Source: Microbulbifer hainanensis (lineage in GTDB: Bacteria; Pseudomonadota; Gammaproteobacteria; Pseudomonadales; Cellvibrionaceae). Taken from it: DNA of 64,000 nucleotides. Position numbers and translations under genes: made by a program. Of this stretch, positions 35,652-43,303 are shown in pieces. The notes below the pieces were generated by a model. The model had not been told where the DNA came from. It searched no databases and worked only from the letters and a program-made list of their open reading frames with translations. Location: NCBI RefSeq assembly GCF_014904735.1, contig NZ_JACZCR010000008.1:1-64000 (forward strand). Reading direction: 5' to 3'. The first letter of the stretch is position 1. Each line of letters begins with the position of its first letter.

Positions 35652-36002
35652 GTGAAGAGTAAGCTCGTTATCCTTCCCCTGGTGATTGCCGCAGGTATCA
35701 CTTCGTTTAGCGCGGTGGCAGAGACCAAGAAGCATTTGAAGGACTGGACCTGCGAGGATTTTCTCGCGATCGATGACCAGTACAAGCCGAAAGTGGTCTA
35801 CTGGGCCAGTGCCTACTCAAAAAAGGGCAAGCCAGAAGACGGTATGCTCGACATTGAAGGCACGGAAAAGGTTACCCCTATGATCATTGAAGCCTGTGGC
35901 AAGGCCCCCAAAGAGTCATTTGGGAAGAAGTTGAAGGGCGAATGGCACAAACTTGAGAAAGGCACCAAAGGCGAGATGGAGAAGATGAAAGATAAAATGT
36001 AG
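35652..36002 (+). CDS. HdeA/HdeB-like periplasmic protein
   Basis: 116-residue exported protein. A signal peptide (MKSKLVILPLVIAAGITSFS, cleavage near AVAE) precedes the HdeA signature DWTCEDFLAIDDQYKP and a second Cys in IIEACGK, giving the single disulfide of the family. HdeA-type proteins act as acid-activated periplasmic chaperones in enteric bacteria. The C-terminus is Lys/Glu-rich (GEMEKMKDKM), beyond the family core. The GTG start at 35652 is preceded by GGAGG 8 bases upstream. It stands alone; role in this organism unknown. Confidence 0.85.
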   Translation: MKSKLVILPLVIAAGITSFSAVAETKKHLKDWTCEDFLAIDDQYKPKVVYWASAYSKKGKPEDGMLDIEGTEKVTPMIIEACGKAPKESFGKKLKGEWHKLEKGTKGEMEKMKDKM

Positions 36003-36019
36003 TCTCTCTTATTCCCAAT

Positions 36020-36047
36020 GGCGGATCCGACCAGTATCGGGTCCGCC
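36020..36047. terminator. Hairpin after the HdeA-like gene
   Basis: GGCGGATCCGA / TCGGGTCCGCC, 11 pairs with one G-T, 18 bases after the stop. No T-run follows, so termination is only probable. Confidence 0.5.
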
Positions 36048-36294
36048 AAGCAGGACTGCAGAAGAGTTTGTAGCAACCTCTCCCCGACGCAGTTTTCGCC
36101 GATATCTCCCGGGCTAGCGCCCCCGCTATTACACAGTGTCAACTGACCGCCGTTAAGATCACGATATTCTTAAACGCGATAAATATGCCAATCAGGTGTC
36201 GACTCCAGCAGCACGGCTGGCCACGCCCCCCAGTCAACTCAGATCGGGTAAAATGCCTGCCGCAAACACCCTGATCACGTAGCACTAGGAGTAG

Positions 36295-36978
36295 ATGTCT
36301 GTGCGGGAGTACCGCCCACCCACTGAGCCCTACCTCACAGAGGTATACGCTGACGATACGCTGCTGGTTTTTGACAAGCCCAGCGGGCTGCTCAGCGTAC
36401 CTGGGCGAGATCCGGCCCATGCGGACAGCCTCGCCAGCCGCTCCCAGGAGAAATACCCCGGCGCGATGACGGTGCACCGCCTGGATATGGATACATCCGG
36501 CCTGGTCATCATGGCCTGCCACCCGATCGCACACCGGCTGCTGAGCCAGCAGTTTCAGGAGCGGCAGGTGGAGAAAATCTACTACGCCAGGGTGTGGGGG
36601 GAGCTTGAGGAAGAGTCCGGGGAAATCGACCTGCCCCTGATCTGCGACTGGCCCAACCGGCCGCGCCAGAAAGTGGACTTCGAAGTGGGTAAGCCATCGC
36701 TTACCCGCTGGGAAAGAGTCGCGGCGGGCGGTGGATTCAGCTTGGTCAGGCTGAAGCCTGTGACCGGACGCTCACATCAGTTGCGGGTACACCTGCAGGC
36801 CATCGGGCACCCGATACTCGGCGACCCCTTCTACGCGCACCCACAGGCACTGGCCGCGGCACCCAGGCTATTGCTGCATGCGACAGAACTGTCCTGCACG
36901 CACCCGAACACCGGTGAACGGCTGCATTTTACCAGTGCCCCGGATATAGCGACTTTTCACATGGATTCCGGGCTCTAG
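36295..36978 (+). CDS. rluA: 23S rRNA/tRNA pseudouridine synthase RluA
   Basis: 227-residue synthase that isomerises U746 of 23S rRNA and U32 of some tRNAs in E. coli. The catalytic motif HRLDMDTSGL places Asp64 exactly as in E. coli RluA. VDKPSG-like FDKPSGLLSVPG near residue 27 and LKPVTGRSHQLRVHLQAIGH near 155-175 are the other family blocks. There is no S4 domain, as expected for RluA. AGGAG precedes the ATG. The gene is monocistronic and convergent with the ABC operon. Confidence 0.93.
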   Translation: MSVREYRPPTEPYLTEVYADDTLLVFDKPSGLLSVPGRDPAHADSLASRSQEKYPGAMTVHRLDMDTSGLVIMACHPIAHRLLSQQFQERQVEKIYYARVWGELEEESGEIDLPLICDWPNRPRQKVDFEVGKPSLTRWERVAAGGGFSLVRLKPVTGRSHQLRVHLQAIGHPILGDPFYAHPQALAAAPRLLLHATELSCTHPNTGERLHFTSAPDIATFHMDSGL

Positions 36979-37010
36979 GCAGGTCGCCTGCCGGAAATCC
37001 CCTGCCCGAT

Positions 37011-38294
37011 TCAGTCACTCTGCAGGGCATCAATCGGATTGAGCCTGGAAGCCTTGATCGCCGGATAGACTCCGAAGATCAGGCCAATCATTGCGCACAC
37101 CGTGAAGGACAGCAGAATCGCCCGGAGCGACCAGGACACGGCCCAGCCGGCATAGAGTGCAATCATTTCTGATAGCAGCACGCCGAAGACAATACCGAGC
37201 AGTCCGCCGAGGATCGCGATGGTGAAGCTCTCCACCAGATACTGGGTGCGGATATCCTTTTCCGTCGCCCCGACGGCGCGCAGCAAGCCAATTTCCCGGG
37301 TGCGCTCCAGTACCGTGGCAAGCATGATGTTCATGATGCCGATACCACCCACCAGCAGGGAGATACCAGCCACACAGGACATGACGATGTTGAAGATGGT
37401 CTGGGTTTCCATTTTCTGCGCCATCAGTGCCGCCGGCACGATCATCGTGAAATCTTCCACGTTGTTGTGGCGCCGGTTGAGCAGGTGGGTAATGGCCCGG
37501 GCGGCTTCCCGCGCGTCTGTTCCTGGCGCAAGCTGGAATTTGAGCTCGCTGACTTCCGCAGCCAGCACTTCGTGCGGGAAACGCTGCATGGCGGTGGCAA
37601 AGGGAATGAAAATCTGGTGCTGTTCCGCCCCCAGTTTGACCCCCTCAAAATCCGCGCCCTCAACGAACGGGGAATCCAGCACACCCACAACGACAAACCA
37701 GAGGTGATTGATCTTGATCCTTTCACCAATGGCACTGCGTCCGGGAAAAAGCTGCCCGGCCACGGCCTCTCCCAGTACTGCCACCTGCGCGAGTACCGCC
37801 TCGTCTTCCGGCGTCAACAACCGACCTGCCGATAGCTTGAACGGTGACATGCGGAAATACCCGGGATTGACGCCGGTCGCCGCAGCCTCACTCTTGCCGA
37901 ACTCACTGAAGGCACTGTACGTGGTCAGGGCCCTTTGCGCGCTGAAAGCCTCGACAAAATTCATGGTGGCGATGGCCGCTTCGCCGTCGCGCAGGCTCAG
38001 ACCGCTGGACTGTTTGCGCTGCTCGTAAAGCTCGTCCTTTTCCTGTTCCGGGCTCTGTACGATCAGGTTGTTCAGGCCCATGGTTTCAATCATGCGCAGT
38101 GCTTCCTGTTCCGCACCCTTGCCGATATTCAGCATGGCGATCACGGCGCCCACGCCAAAAATCATCCCGAGCAGTGTCAGCAGCGTGCGCAGTTTGTGCT
38201 GGGACAGCTCCGCCAGTGCCTCCCGGAACGTCAGCAGCAGCGCCCTGTGGCCGGCGCGGTCATAACGGACTGTCGGCTGTGCGGACTCAGCCAT
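37011..38294 (-). CDS. MacB-like ABC transporter permease (FtsX domain)
   Basis: 427-residue inner-membrane permease. One N-terminal helix (ALLTFREALAEL region, LRTLLTLLGMIFGVGAVIAM) is followed by a large periplasmic MacB_PCD domain (about 65-270), then three C-terminal helices of the FtsX fold (MSCVAGISLLVGGIGIMNIM, LGGLLGIVFGVLLSE, AILLSFTVCAMIGLIFGVYP) ending LNPIDALQSD. MacB-type systems are mechanotransmission exporters. Unlike E. coli MacB the ATPase is a separate gene (41458). It is the last gene of a five-gene operon and overlaps the preceding adaptor by 8 bases. Substrate unknown. Confidence 0.93.
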   Translation of the reverse strand: MAESAQPTVRYDRAGHRALLLTFREALAELSQHKLRTLLTLLGMIFGVGAVIAMLNIGKGAEQEALRMIETMGLNNLIVQSPEQEKDELYEQRKQSSGLSLRDGEAAIATMNFVEAFSAQRALTTYSAFSEFGKSEAAATGVNPGYFRMSPFKLSAGRLLTPEDEAVLAQVAVLGEAVAGQLFPGRSAIGERIKINHLWFVVVGVLDSPFVEGADFEGVKLGAEQHQIFIPFATAMQRFPHEVLAAEVSELKFQLAPGTDAREAARAITHLLNRRHNNVEDFTMIVPAALMAQKMETQTIFNIVMSCVAGISLLVGGIGIMNIMLATVLERTREIGLLRAVGATEKDIRTQYLVESFTIAILGGLLGIVFGVLLSEMIALYAGWAVSWSLRAILLSFTVCAMIGLIFGVYPAIKASRLNPIDALQSD

Positions 38295-39507
38295 TGGAAT
38301 TCCCCTCTTTATCTGACAGCGCGATATTGGCCACGTCGTAAAGCGCTATTTTTTCTCCCACAGAGAGGCCCGCGGTGATTTCGATATGGGTCGGCGTGGC
38401 TTTGCCGAGTGTCACCGGGCGCCGGCGGAAGTCGCCCCCTGAATAGACATAGACATAGGGGCCGCTGGTGCTGTGAAACAGACTCTGCAGCGGAATTTCG
38501 AGCCGCTCCTCACCGCCCTTCACCTGGATTGACGCGCCTACGCCGCGGCCGAGCTTGAACAATTGCGGATGCTGCTCCTGGAAACGGGCAATCACCTCAT
38601 AATATTTCTGCGGGTTGCCCCGTTCGACGGATGCGGGCGCGGCGCTGATACTGTCGACGCTGGCTGCAAAGTGCTGCCCCGGAAGGGCCTCGATCCAGAT
38701 ATCGACCGCTTGCCCCTTGGCCAAGCCGACGGCCTCGCGATCCAGCACGTGAAGCTTTGCCTGCATGACACTGACGTCCGGCAGATCCCCGACCTTGCGT
38801 CCCGGCCATATCTGCTGCCCGACTTGCGGTTTGTCGCCACGCCAGTTGGCCTCATAGGTGAGGATGCCATCGTGCGGCGCAACGATTTCCAGCGCCGCCA
38901 GTCCCTTGTCCAGCCGCTCGATCTTGGCTTCGTACTTGTCCTCCTGCACGGTGAGCACCTGGACTTCCCCCTCGGCGCTGGTGGCAAAGCGGGTATTTTT
39001 CCAGTCGAGGTAATCGAGCTTCGAATTCAGAAACTCTATATCCAGCAGGTCGTCGAGCATTTCGAGACGGGACTTCAACAGGTTGTCTTCGACCGAGAAG
39101 CGCTCCGCAAACGCTTTCTCGATCTGGACCTGCGAGCTGTCGAGCGTGATACCGAGCTGTTCGGTATCGAGGTGGCCCTGCTTCTCGCGCATGTCTTCCC
39201 GGGCGATATCGAGGTCGCCCTTGGTCCAGCGCCGGTCGCGCTGCATGGCCTCGCCATCAAAACGGACAATGACATCCCCTTTGTGCACCTCGGAGTATTC
39301 GGGCGCAAGCCAGGCTATATATTTGGGTGGTCCGGACACGGGGGCCTGGATCGCCGTGGCAGAAGCGGCCTCCAGTTCCCCTTCTGCGGCTACCAGTACC
39401 GGCGCCCGCGAGATACGGACCTCGTATAGCAGCGGTTCGGGGTCACTGCCAGAACAGGCGGTCAGGACGATCACAAGTCCCAGGGCAGTCATCGGCAAGC
39501 GCTTCAA
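38287..39507 (-). CDS. HlyD-family adaptor lipoprotein (third of three)
   Basis: 406-residue periplasmic adaptor. The N-terminus has a lipobox LTAC (signal MTALGLVIVLTAC), so it is lipid-anchored. The biotinyl-lipoyl half ISRAPVLVAAEGELEA near 33 is followed by a long helical hairpin (about 90-220), then IVAPHDGILTYEANW and a beta-barrel with RGVGASIQVKGGEERLEIPL. It would bridge the MacB-like permease to an outer-membrane exit. It overlaps both neighbours by a few bases. Less like MacA than the standard, and longer than its two sister adaptors. Confidence 0.87.
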   Translation of the reverse strand: MKRLPMTALGLVIVLTACSGSDPEPLLYEVRISRAPVLVAAEGELEAASATAIQAPVSGPPKYIAWLAPEYSEVHKGDVIVRFDGEAMQRDRRWTKGDLDIAREDMREKQGHLDTEQLGITLDSSQVQIEKAFAERFSVEDNLLKSRLEMLDDLLDIEFLNSKLDYLDWKNTRFATSAEGEVQVLTVQEDKYEAKIERLDKGLAALEIVAPHDGILTYEANWRGDKPQVGQQIWPGRKVGDLPDVSVMQAKLHVLDREAVGLAKGQAVDIWIEALPGQHFAASVDSISAAPASVERGNPQKYYEVIARFQEQHPQLFKLGRGVGASIQVKGGEERLEIPLQSLFHSTSGPYVYVYSGGDFRRRPVTLGKATPTHIEITAGLSVGEKIALYDVANIALSDKEGNSNG

Positions 39508-40520
39508 CGGTCTTTCTCCACACTCGCCACCGCCTCGCCCCCATCGGCGGAGGGGAAGTTGACCGATGCCGTCATGCCGGGCTTCAACCCACCTGCCGTG
39601 GTCTGCTCCAATCCCACCAACAGGTCGATGACCCGTCGGCGGTCGCCGCGGGCCCTGTCCCGCACCACGCTGCCCAGCTCGGTGACAGTGCCGCGAAAGG
39701 TCCTGGCCTGAGCGCCATCGATCACCACATCCACCGGCTCGCCCAGCTTGAGGTGGGCTTTGTCGACCTCGTCCGCCGTGGCGCGCAATCGCATCTGGCT
39801 GAGATCCGATATCAGTACAACCGGCTGGCCAAAGCGCACGGACTCCCCTTCCGACGGCTTTTCACCATTCCAGTTCGGAATGTACTGTACCAAGCCGGCG
39901 ATCGGCGCTTTAACGCTGAGCTTTTCCACTTCCGCCTGCAACTGGCCGGTTTCGCTTTCCAACCGTTCGATCTTGCGCTTGGCCAGGGAAACCTTTAACG
40001 CACTGGACTGCCTGTGCAGGTCGGCCAGTGCCTTGACCTCCTCCAGATCGTTGGCGGCGATCTTGAAATCGATCGCGGATTTCATCCGTTCGTTCTTCGA
40101 CAGGGAGTAATCGATGATTTCAGCCCGCTCCTTGGCCTTGTTATACGCCGCGCGCTTCTCCTCGATGGCGAGGGTGTTATCCCTGGCCTTCTGCTCTTCT
40201 TTGTTCACCGTATTACTGAGTTCACTGCGCGCCTGACTGAGTTCGGCCTTTTTCTCGATCAGGCGTTCGCGCACCGGTTTGTCATCAAAAGCAACTACCA
40301 GATCGCCTTTCTCCACGTGAGCATTTTCCGCCACCATTTTCTTGATGCTGTACTGCCACATGCGGGAAATGGACGGCGGGGCAATTTGCACCGCTCGCGC
40401 CGACTCCAGTTCCCCGGTGATCGGCGGCAGCAGTGGTGTCTCTGTTTTCTTTGGCGAATTTTCACCGCCGCCGGCACAGCCGGACAGAATCAGCGCGACT
40501 AGAACGAACCACTGTCTCAT
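39504..40520 (-). CDS. HlyD-family adaptor lipoprotein (second of three)
   Basis: 338-residue adaptor with lipobox LSGC (MRQWFVLVALILSGC). The entry LPPITGELESARAVQIAPPS and NAHVEKGDLVVAFDDKPV belong to the lipoyl half. A coiled-coil hairpin covers about 80-200, and VKAPIAGLVQYIPNW with GEPVDVVIDGAQARTFRGTV forms the beta-barrel. Most like the usual RND/MacA-type adaptor of the three. Start overlaps the upstream adaptor's stop by 4 bases. Probably works with the other two adaptors; whether they form one mixed ring or serve different substrates is unknown. Confidence 0.88.
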   Translation of the reverse strand: MRQWFVLVALILSGCAGGGENSPKKTETPLLPPITGELESARAVQIAPPSISRMWQYSIKKMVAENAHVEKGDLVVAFDDKPVRERLIEKKAELSQARSELSNTVNKEEQKARDNTLAIEEKRAAYNKAKERAEIIDYSLSKNERMKSAIDFKIAANDLEEVKALADLHRQSSALKVSLAKRKIERLESETGQLQAEVEKLSVKAPIAGLVQYIPNWNGEKPSEGESVRFGQPVVLISDLSQMRLRATADEVDKAHLKLGEPVDVVIDGAQARTFRGTVTELGSVVRDRARGDRRRVIDLLVGLEQTTAGGLKPGMTASVNFPSADGGEAVASVEKDR

Positions 40521-41470
40521 GACGCGTCCCCGGAAAACTCGATGCGCGCGCCCATACCCGGCAACAGCTCAAACTCCGGCTTTTCCACCAGCTGCAGGGT
40601 CAGGTGGTAATACAGGCCCGAGCCCCATTCCTTACGCTTCTGTGGCTGGGTAGCGATATCCTTGAGCACAGCCTTCAATGGAGTGTGCATCCGCGAATCG
40701 AACGTCAGTTGCGCCTCCTGCCCCTCGCGCACCCGGTCGATATCGATTTCATGCAACCAGGCTTCCACGTAGAGCGCACTCAGTGCGGGAATTTCGGCAA
40801 TCTCCCAGGACGGCTGTGCGGTCATACCGACGAATACCCGCTCGCCAGTCCACGGGTGCTTGCCATACAGTACCGGGCCGGCCCGCTCGGCGCGCAGAGT
40901 CATGGATTCCAGCGCCTGGCGCTGGTACGCCAGTTTGTCCTTGGAGCGCTCTATATTGATCTGTTGTTTCTTCAGCGCGACTTCTCGAGCCAGCTCCGCC
41001 TGGGCAAGATCCTCACGCGCCTTCTTGAGGCTTGCCTCCGCCTCCTGCTTGGCCACCTGATTGGAATCGTATTCGTAGGCGCTCAAGTATTGCTTGGGAA
41101 TAGCGGCATCGATACTCGCCTTCTTCAGCAGCAGCTGTTCGCGCTTGAGGGCGTACTGTTTTTCCAGCACGGTCTGCGCATGCTCGGTCTTTTGCTGTTG
41201 CAGTTTCTCGCGCGCGGTAGCGAGCGCTACCCGTTCCGCATCGATCTTCCCCTGTATCGCCGCACCGTCAAATACCGCGACAATTTCCCCGGCCTCTGCC
41301 ACCTGCCCCTCCGGCATCAACCACTGCAGCTCGACACGCCAGTTTTCCGTCATTGGCGCAAGAAAGCGCTGGTTGTCCTCTGCGCGGATTTCCCCGCTCA
41401 ACAACAGAACCGAATCGGCACACAGGGGCGCGGCCAGCAATAGCGCGGCCAGGGCTATCACACGGCGCAC
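40517..41470 (-). CDS. HlyD-family periplasmic adaptor (first of three)
   Basis: 317-residue secreted adaptor with a cleavable signal peptide (MRRVIALAALLLAAPLCADS; no proper lipobox). MPEGQVAEAGEIVAVFDG is the lipoyl half, a long helical hairpin with many Gln/Lys/Glu lies at about 75-195, and TLRAERAGPVLYGKHPW opens the second lipoyl half. It ends LLPGMGARIEFSGDAS in the barrel. It overlaps the ATPase gene upstream by 14 bases and the next adaptor by 4. It is diverged from its two sisters and so is not a recent duplicate. Confidence 0.86.
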   Translation of the reverse strand: MRRVIALAALLLAAPLCADSVLLLSGEIRAEDNQRFLAPMTENWRVELQWLMPEGQVAEAGEIVAVFDGAAIQGKIDAERVALATAREKLQQQKTEHAQTVLEKQYALKREQLLLKKASIDAAIPKQYLSAYEYDSNQVAKQEAEASLKKAREDLAQAELAREVALKKQQINIERSKDKLAYQRQALESMTLRAERAGPVLYGKHPWTGERVFVGMTAQPSWEIAEIPALSALYVEAWLHEIDIDRVREGQEAQLTFDSRMHTPLKAVLKDIATQPQKRKEWGSGLYYHLTLQLVEKPEFELLPGMGARIEFSGDAS

Positions 41471-42138
41471 AGGCGATCCTCCACGACGGCGCCATCGTTC
41501 ATGCGAATAATGCGCTGGGCATGGGCGGCGATCTCCGGTTCGTGCGTTACCATGACAATGGTTTGCCCCTCCCGGTGCAGTGCGCGCAGTAACCCGAGGA
41601 TTTCTTCAGAGGTACGGCTATCCAGGTTGCCGGTCGGTTCATCGGCGAAAATCACCTTGGGCTGATTGACCAGCGCACGCGCAATGGCCACCCGCTGGCG
41701 CTGTCCTCCGGACATTTCAAAGGGTTTATGTTCCATTCGGTGCCCGAGGCCGACCAGTTCCAGCATTTGCCGGGCGCGTTCGCGCGCCAGCGCCGTATCG
41801 ACACCGGAGTAGCGCAGGGGCAACATCACATTCTGTACCGCCGTCATGCGTGGCAGTAGGTGAAAGGTCTGGAAGATAAAACCGATATGGCGATTGCGGA
41901 TGGCGGAAAGGGTCGTGTCGTCGAAGCAGCCTACCTCCTGCCCGTCGAGCCAGTACTGCCCCGACGTCTGCTGATCGAGACAGCCGAGAATATTCATTAA
42001 CGTCGATTTACCGGAACCCGAAGAACCCATAATCGCGACGAATTCGTTCTTTTCTATTTGGAGGGAAACATTGGCGAGCGCCACAACCCTGGCATCCCCC
42101 TCTCCGTATTCCCGACAGAGTTCTTTTATTGTTATCAC
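41458..42138 (-). CDS. ABC transporter ATP-binding protein, MacB/LolD type
   Basis: 226-residue ATPase that powers the permease at 37011. It has Walker A GSSGSGKSTLMNILG, the LolD/MacB-type stretch RNRHIGFIFQTFHLLPRMTA, signature MSGGQRQRVAIARAL, Walker B VIFADEPTGNLDS and the switch His in MVTHEPE. The start is GTG at 42138, so the gene opens the operon with a non-ATG codon and a weak ribosome site. It is divergent from the OmpW gene at 42429 over about 290 bases. Confidence 0.93.
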   Translation of the reverse strand: MITIKELCREYGEGDARVVALANVSLQIEKNEFVAIMGSSGSGKSTLMNILGCLDQQTSGQYWLDGQEVGCFDDTTLSAIRNRHIGFIFQTFHLLPRMTAVQNVMLPLRYSGVDTALARERARQMLELVGLGHRMEHKPFEMSGGQRQRVAIARALVNQPKVIFADEPTGNLDSRTSEEILGLLRALHREGQTIVMVTHEPEIAAHAQRIIRMNDGAVVEDRLCAV

Positions 42139-42428
42139 GCTAACCTGCCCGGTGCTGCTTGTCTTCCAACCGAGCCTGAGCCCAGATCCGGATAATTAAC
42201 AGGGTAAACATCATTGGCTGGTGTGACAACGATATCCCGGCAGTCTCCCGCACTCCCTGACCGATGAATTTTCTGTGGCAATTTCCCCACCCGACCGCGC
42301 AGCTGCGGCGCGAAGTGCTATTTTCTAGTGTTAGTTTTGTAGCGAGATTCGGCCCCGCCGACGTACCTCGCGCCAGCACGCGAATGGAACATCGCTTGCG
42401 GAAAGTATCGAATAAGAAGGAACTGACC

Positions 42429-43172
42429 ATGAAACCGATTCGCTTTATTGTCGCACTGGCCATGTCAGCCCCTCTGGTGGCACAGGCGCAGCAGGACTGG
42501 CGCGAGATGGACTGGGGCGAATTTTTCGTACGGATCGGTAGTAGTTATGTCGACCCGAATGGCGACGCCACACCACTCAAGTTTGCCGTGCTGCAGCACT
42601 GGGATCTCTACAATACCACTTGGGAATTTAACAGCGACACCACCTGGAACGTGTCCGCGGTATGGCGGCCAATGGAACACTGGGGTGTCGAACTGGTACA
42701 GGTTGGCGATGCACAATACGATATCGACCTGGCACATTTCACTGCCATTCCGGGACGCGATGTCATCCCACTTGGCGACTTCAAAGTCTCCTCGTCCACG
42801 GCGTTCATCAACTGGTATCCGCTCGGTGCCGACTGCCTCGGCCGTCCCTATTTCGGCATCGGCGTCAACTACACCGACTTTCGCGACGGCAATCTGAGTA
42901 GAGAATTCAGCGATTACCTGATCGACACCGACCTGGCCACCGGCAGGGGCAGCTTCAATCTCGGTTACTCCTGGGGCTGGGCAACACAACTCGGCGTGGA
43001 CTTTACCTACAGTCACGATACTCCCTTTCTGGCCAATCTCAGCGTTCTCTATTTTCAGTCGGATACGACTGCCCGCGTCATTTTCCCCACGCGCTTGGGG
43101 CACGACCACCTGCGTTCCGACGTCGATTACGATCCCTGGGTCGTCAACCTGAGTATTGGTTATAAATTCTAA
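42429..43172 (+). CDS. OmpW family outer-membrane protein
   Basis: 247-residue outer-membrane beta-barrel. The signal peptide MKPIRFIVALAMSAPLVAQA precedes a mature part starting near QQDWREM; FFVRIGSSYVDPNGDATPLK and AFINWYPLGADCLGRPYFGI are OmpW-like, and the chain ends in the usual C-terminal Phe (LSIGYKF). OmpW forms a narrow eight-stranded pore for small hydrophobic compounds. Start ATG 42429 is where the signal peptide begins. It is divergent from the MacB-like operon and could be its outer partner, but no fixed link is known. Confidence 0.88.
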   Translation: MKPIRFIVALAMSAPLVAQAQQDWREMDWGEFFVRIGSSYVDPNGDATPLKFAVLQHWDLYNTTWEFNSDTTWNVSAVWRPMEHWGVELVQVGDAQYDIDLAHFTAIPGRDVIPLGDFKVSSSTAFINWYPLGADCLGRPYFGIGVNYTDFRDGNLSREFSDYLIDTDLATGRGSFNLGYSWGWATQLGVDFTYSHDTPFLANLSVLYFQSDTTARVIFPTRLGHDHLRSDVDYDPWVVNLSIGYKF

Positions 43173-43303
43173 CTGACCCCGCGTGTAACCACGCGCATGC
43201 CCGAAAAACGACAAGACAAAATTGACTGGCCGCTCAACGGAACATTGGTTCCGCGCTCTGGCGCCAATCAAAACGACACCACGATATAACCTCAGGAATA
43301 ACC

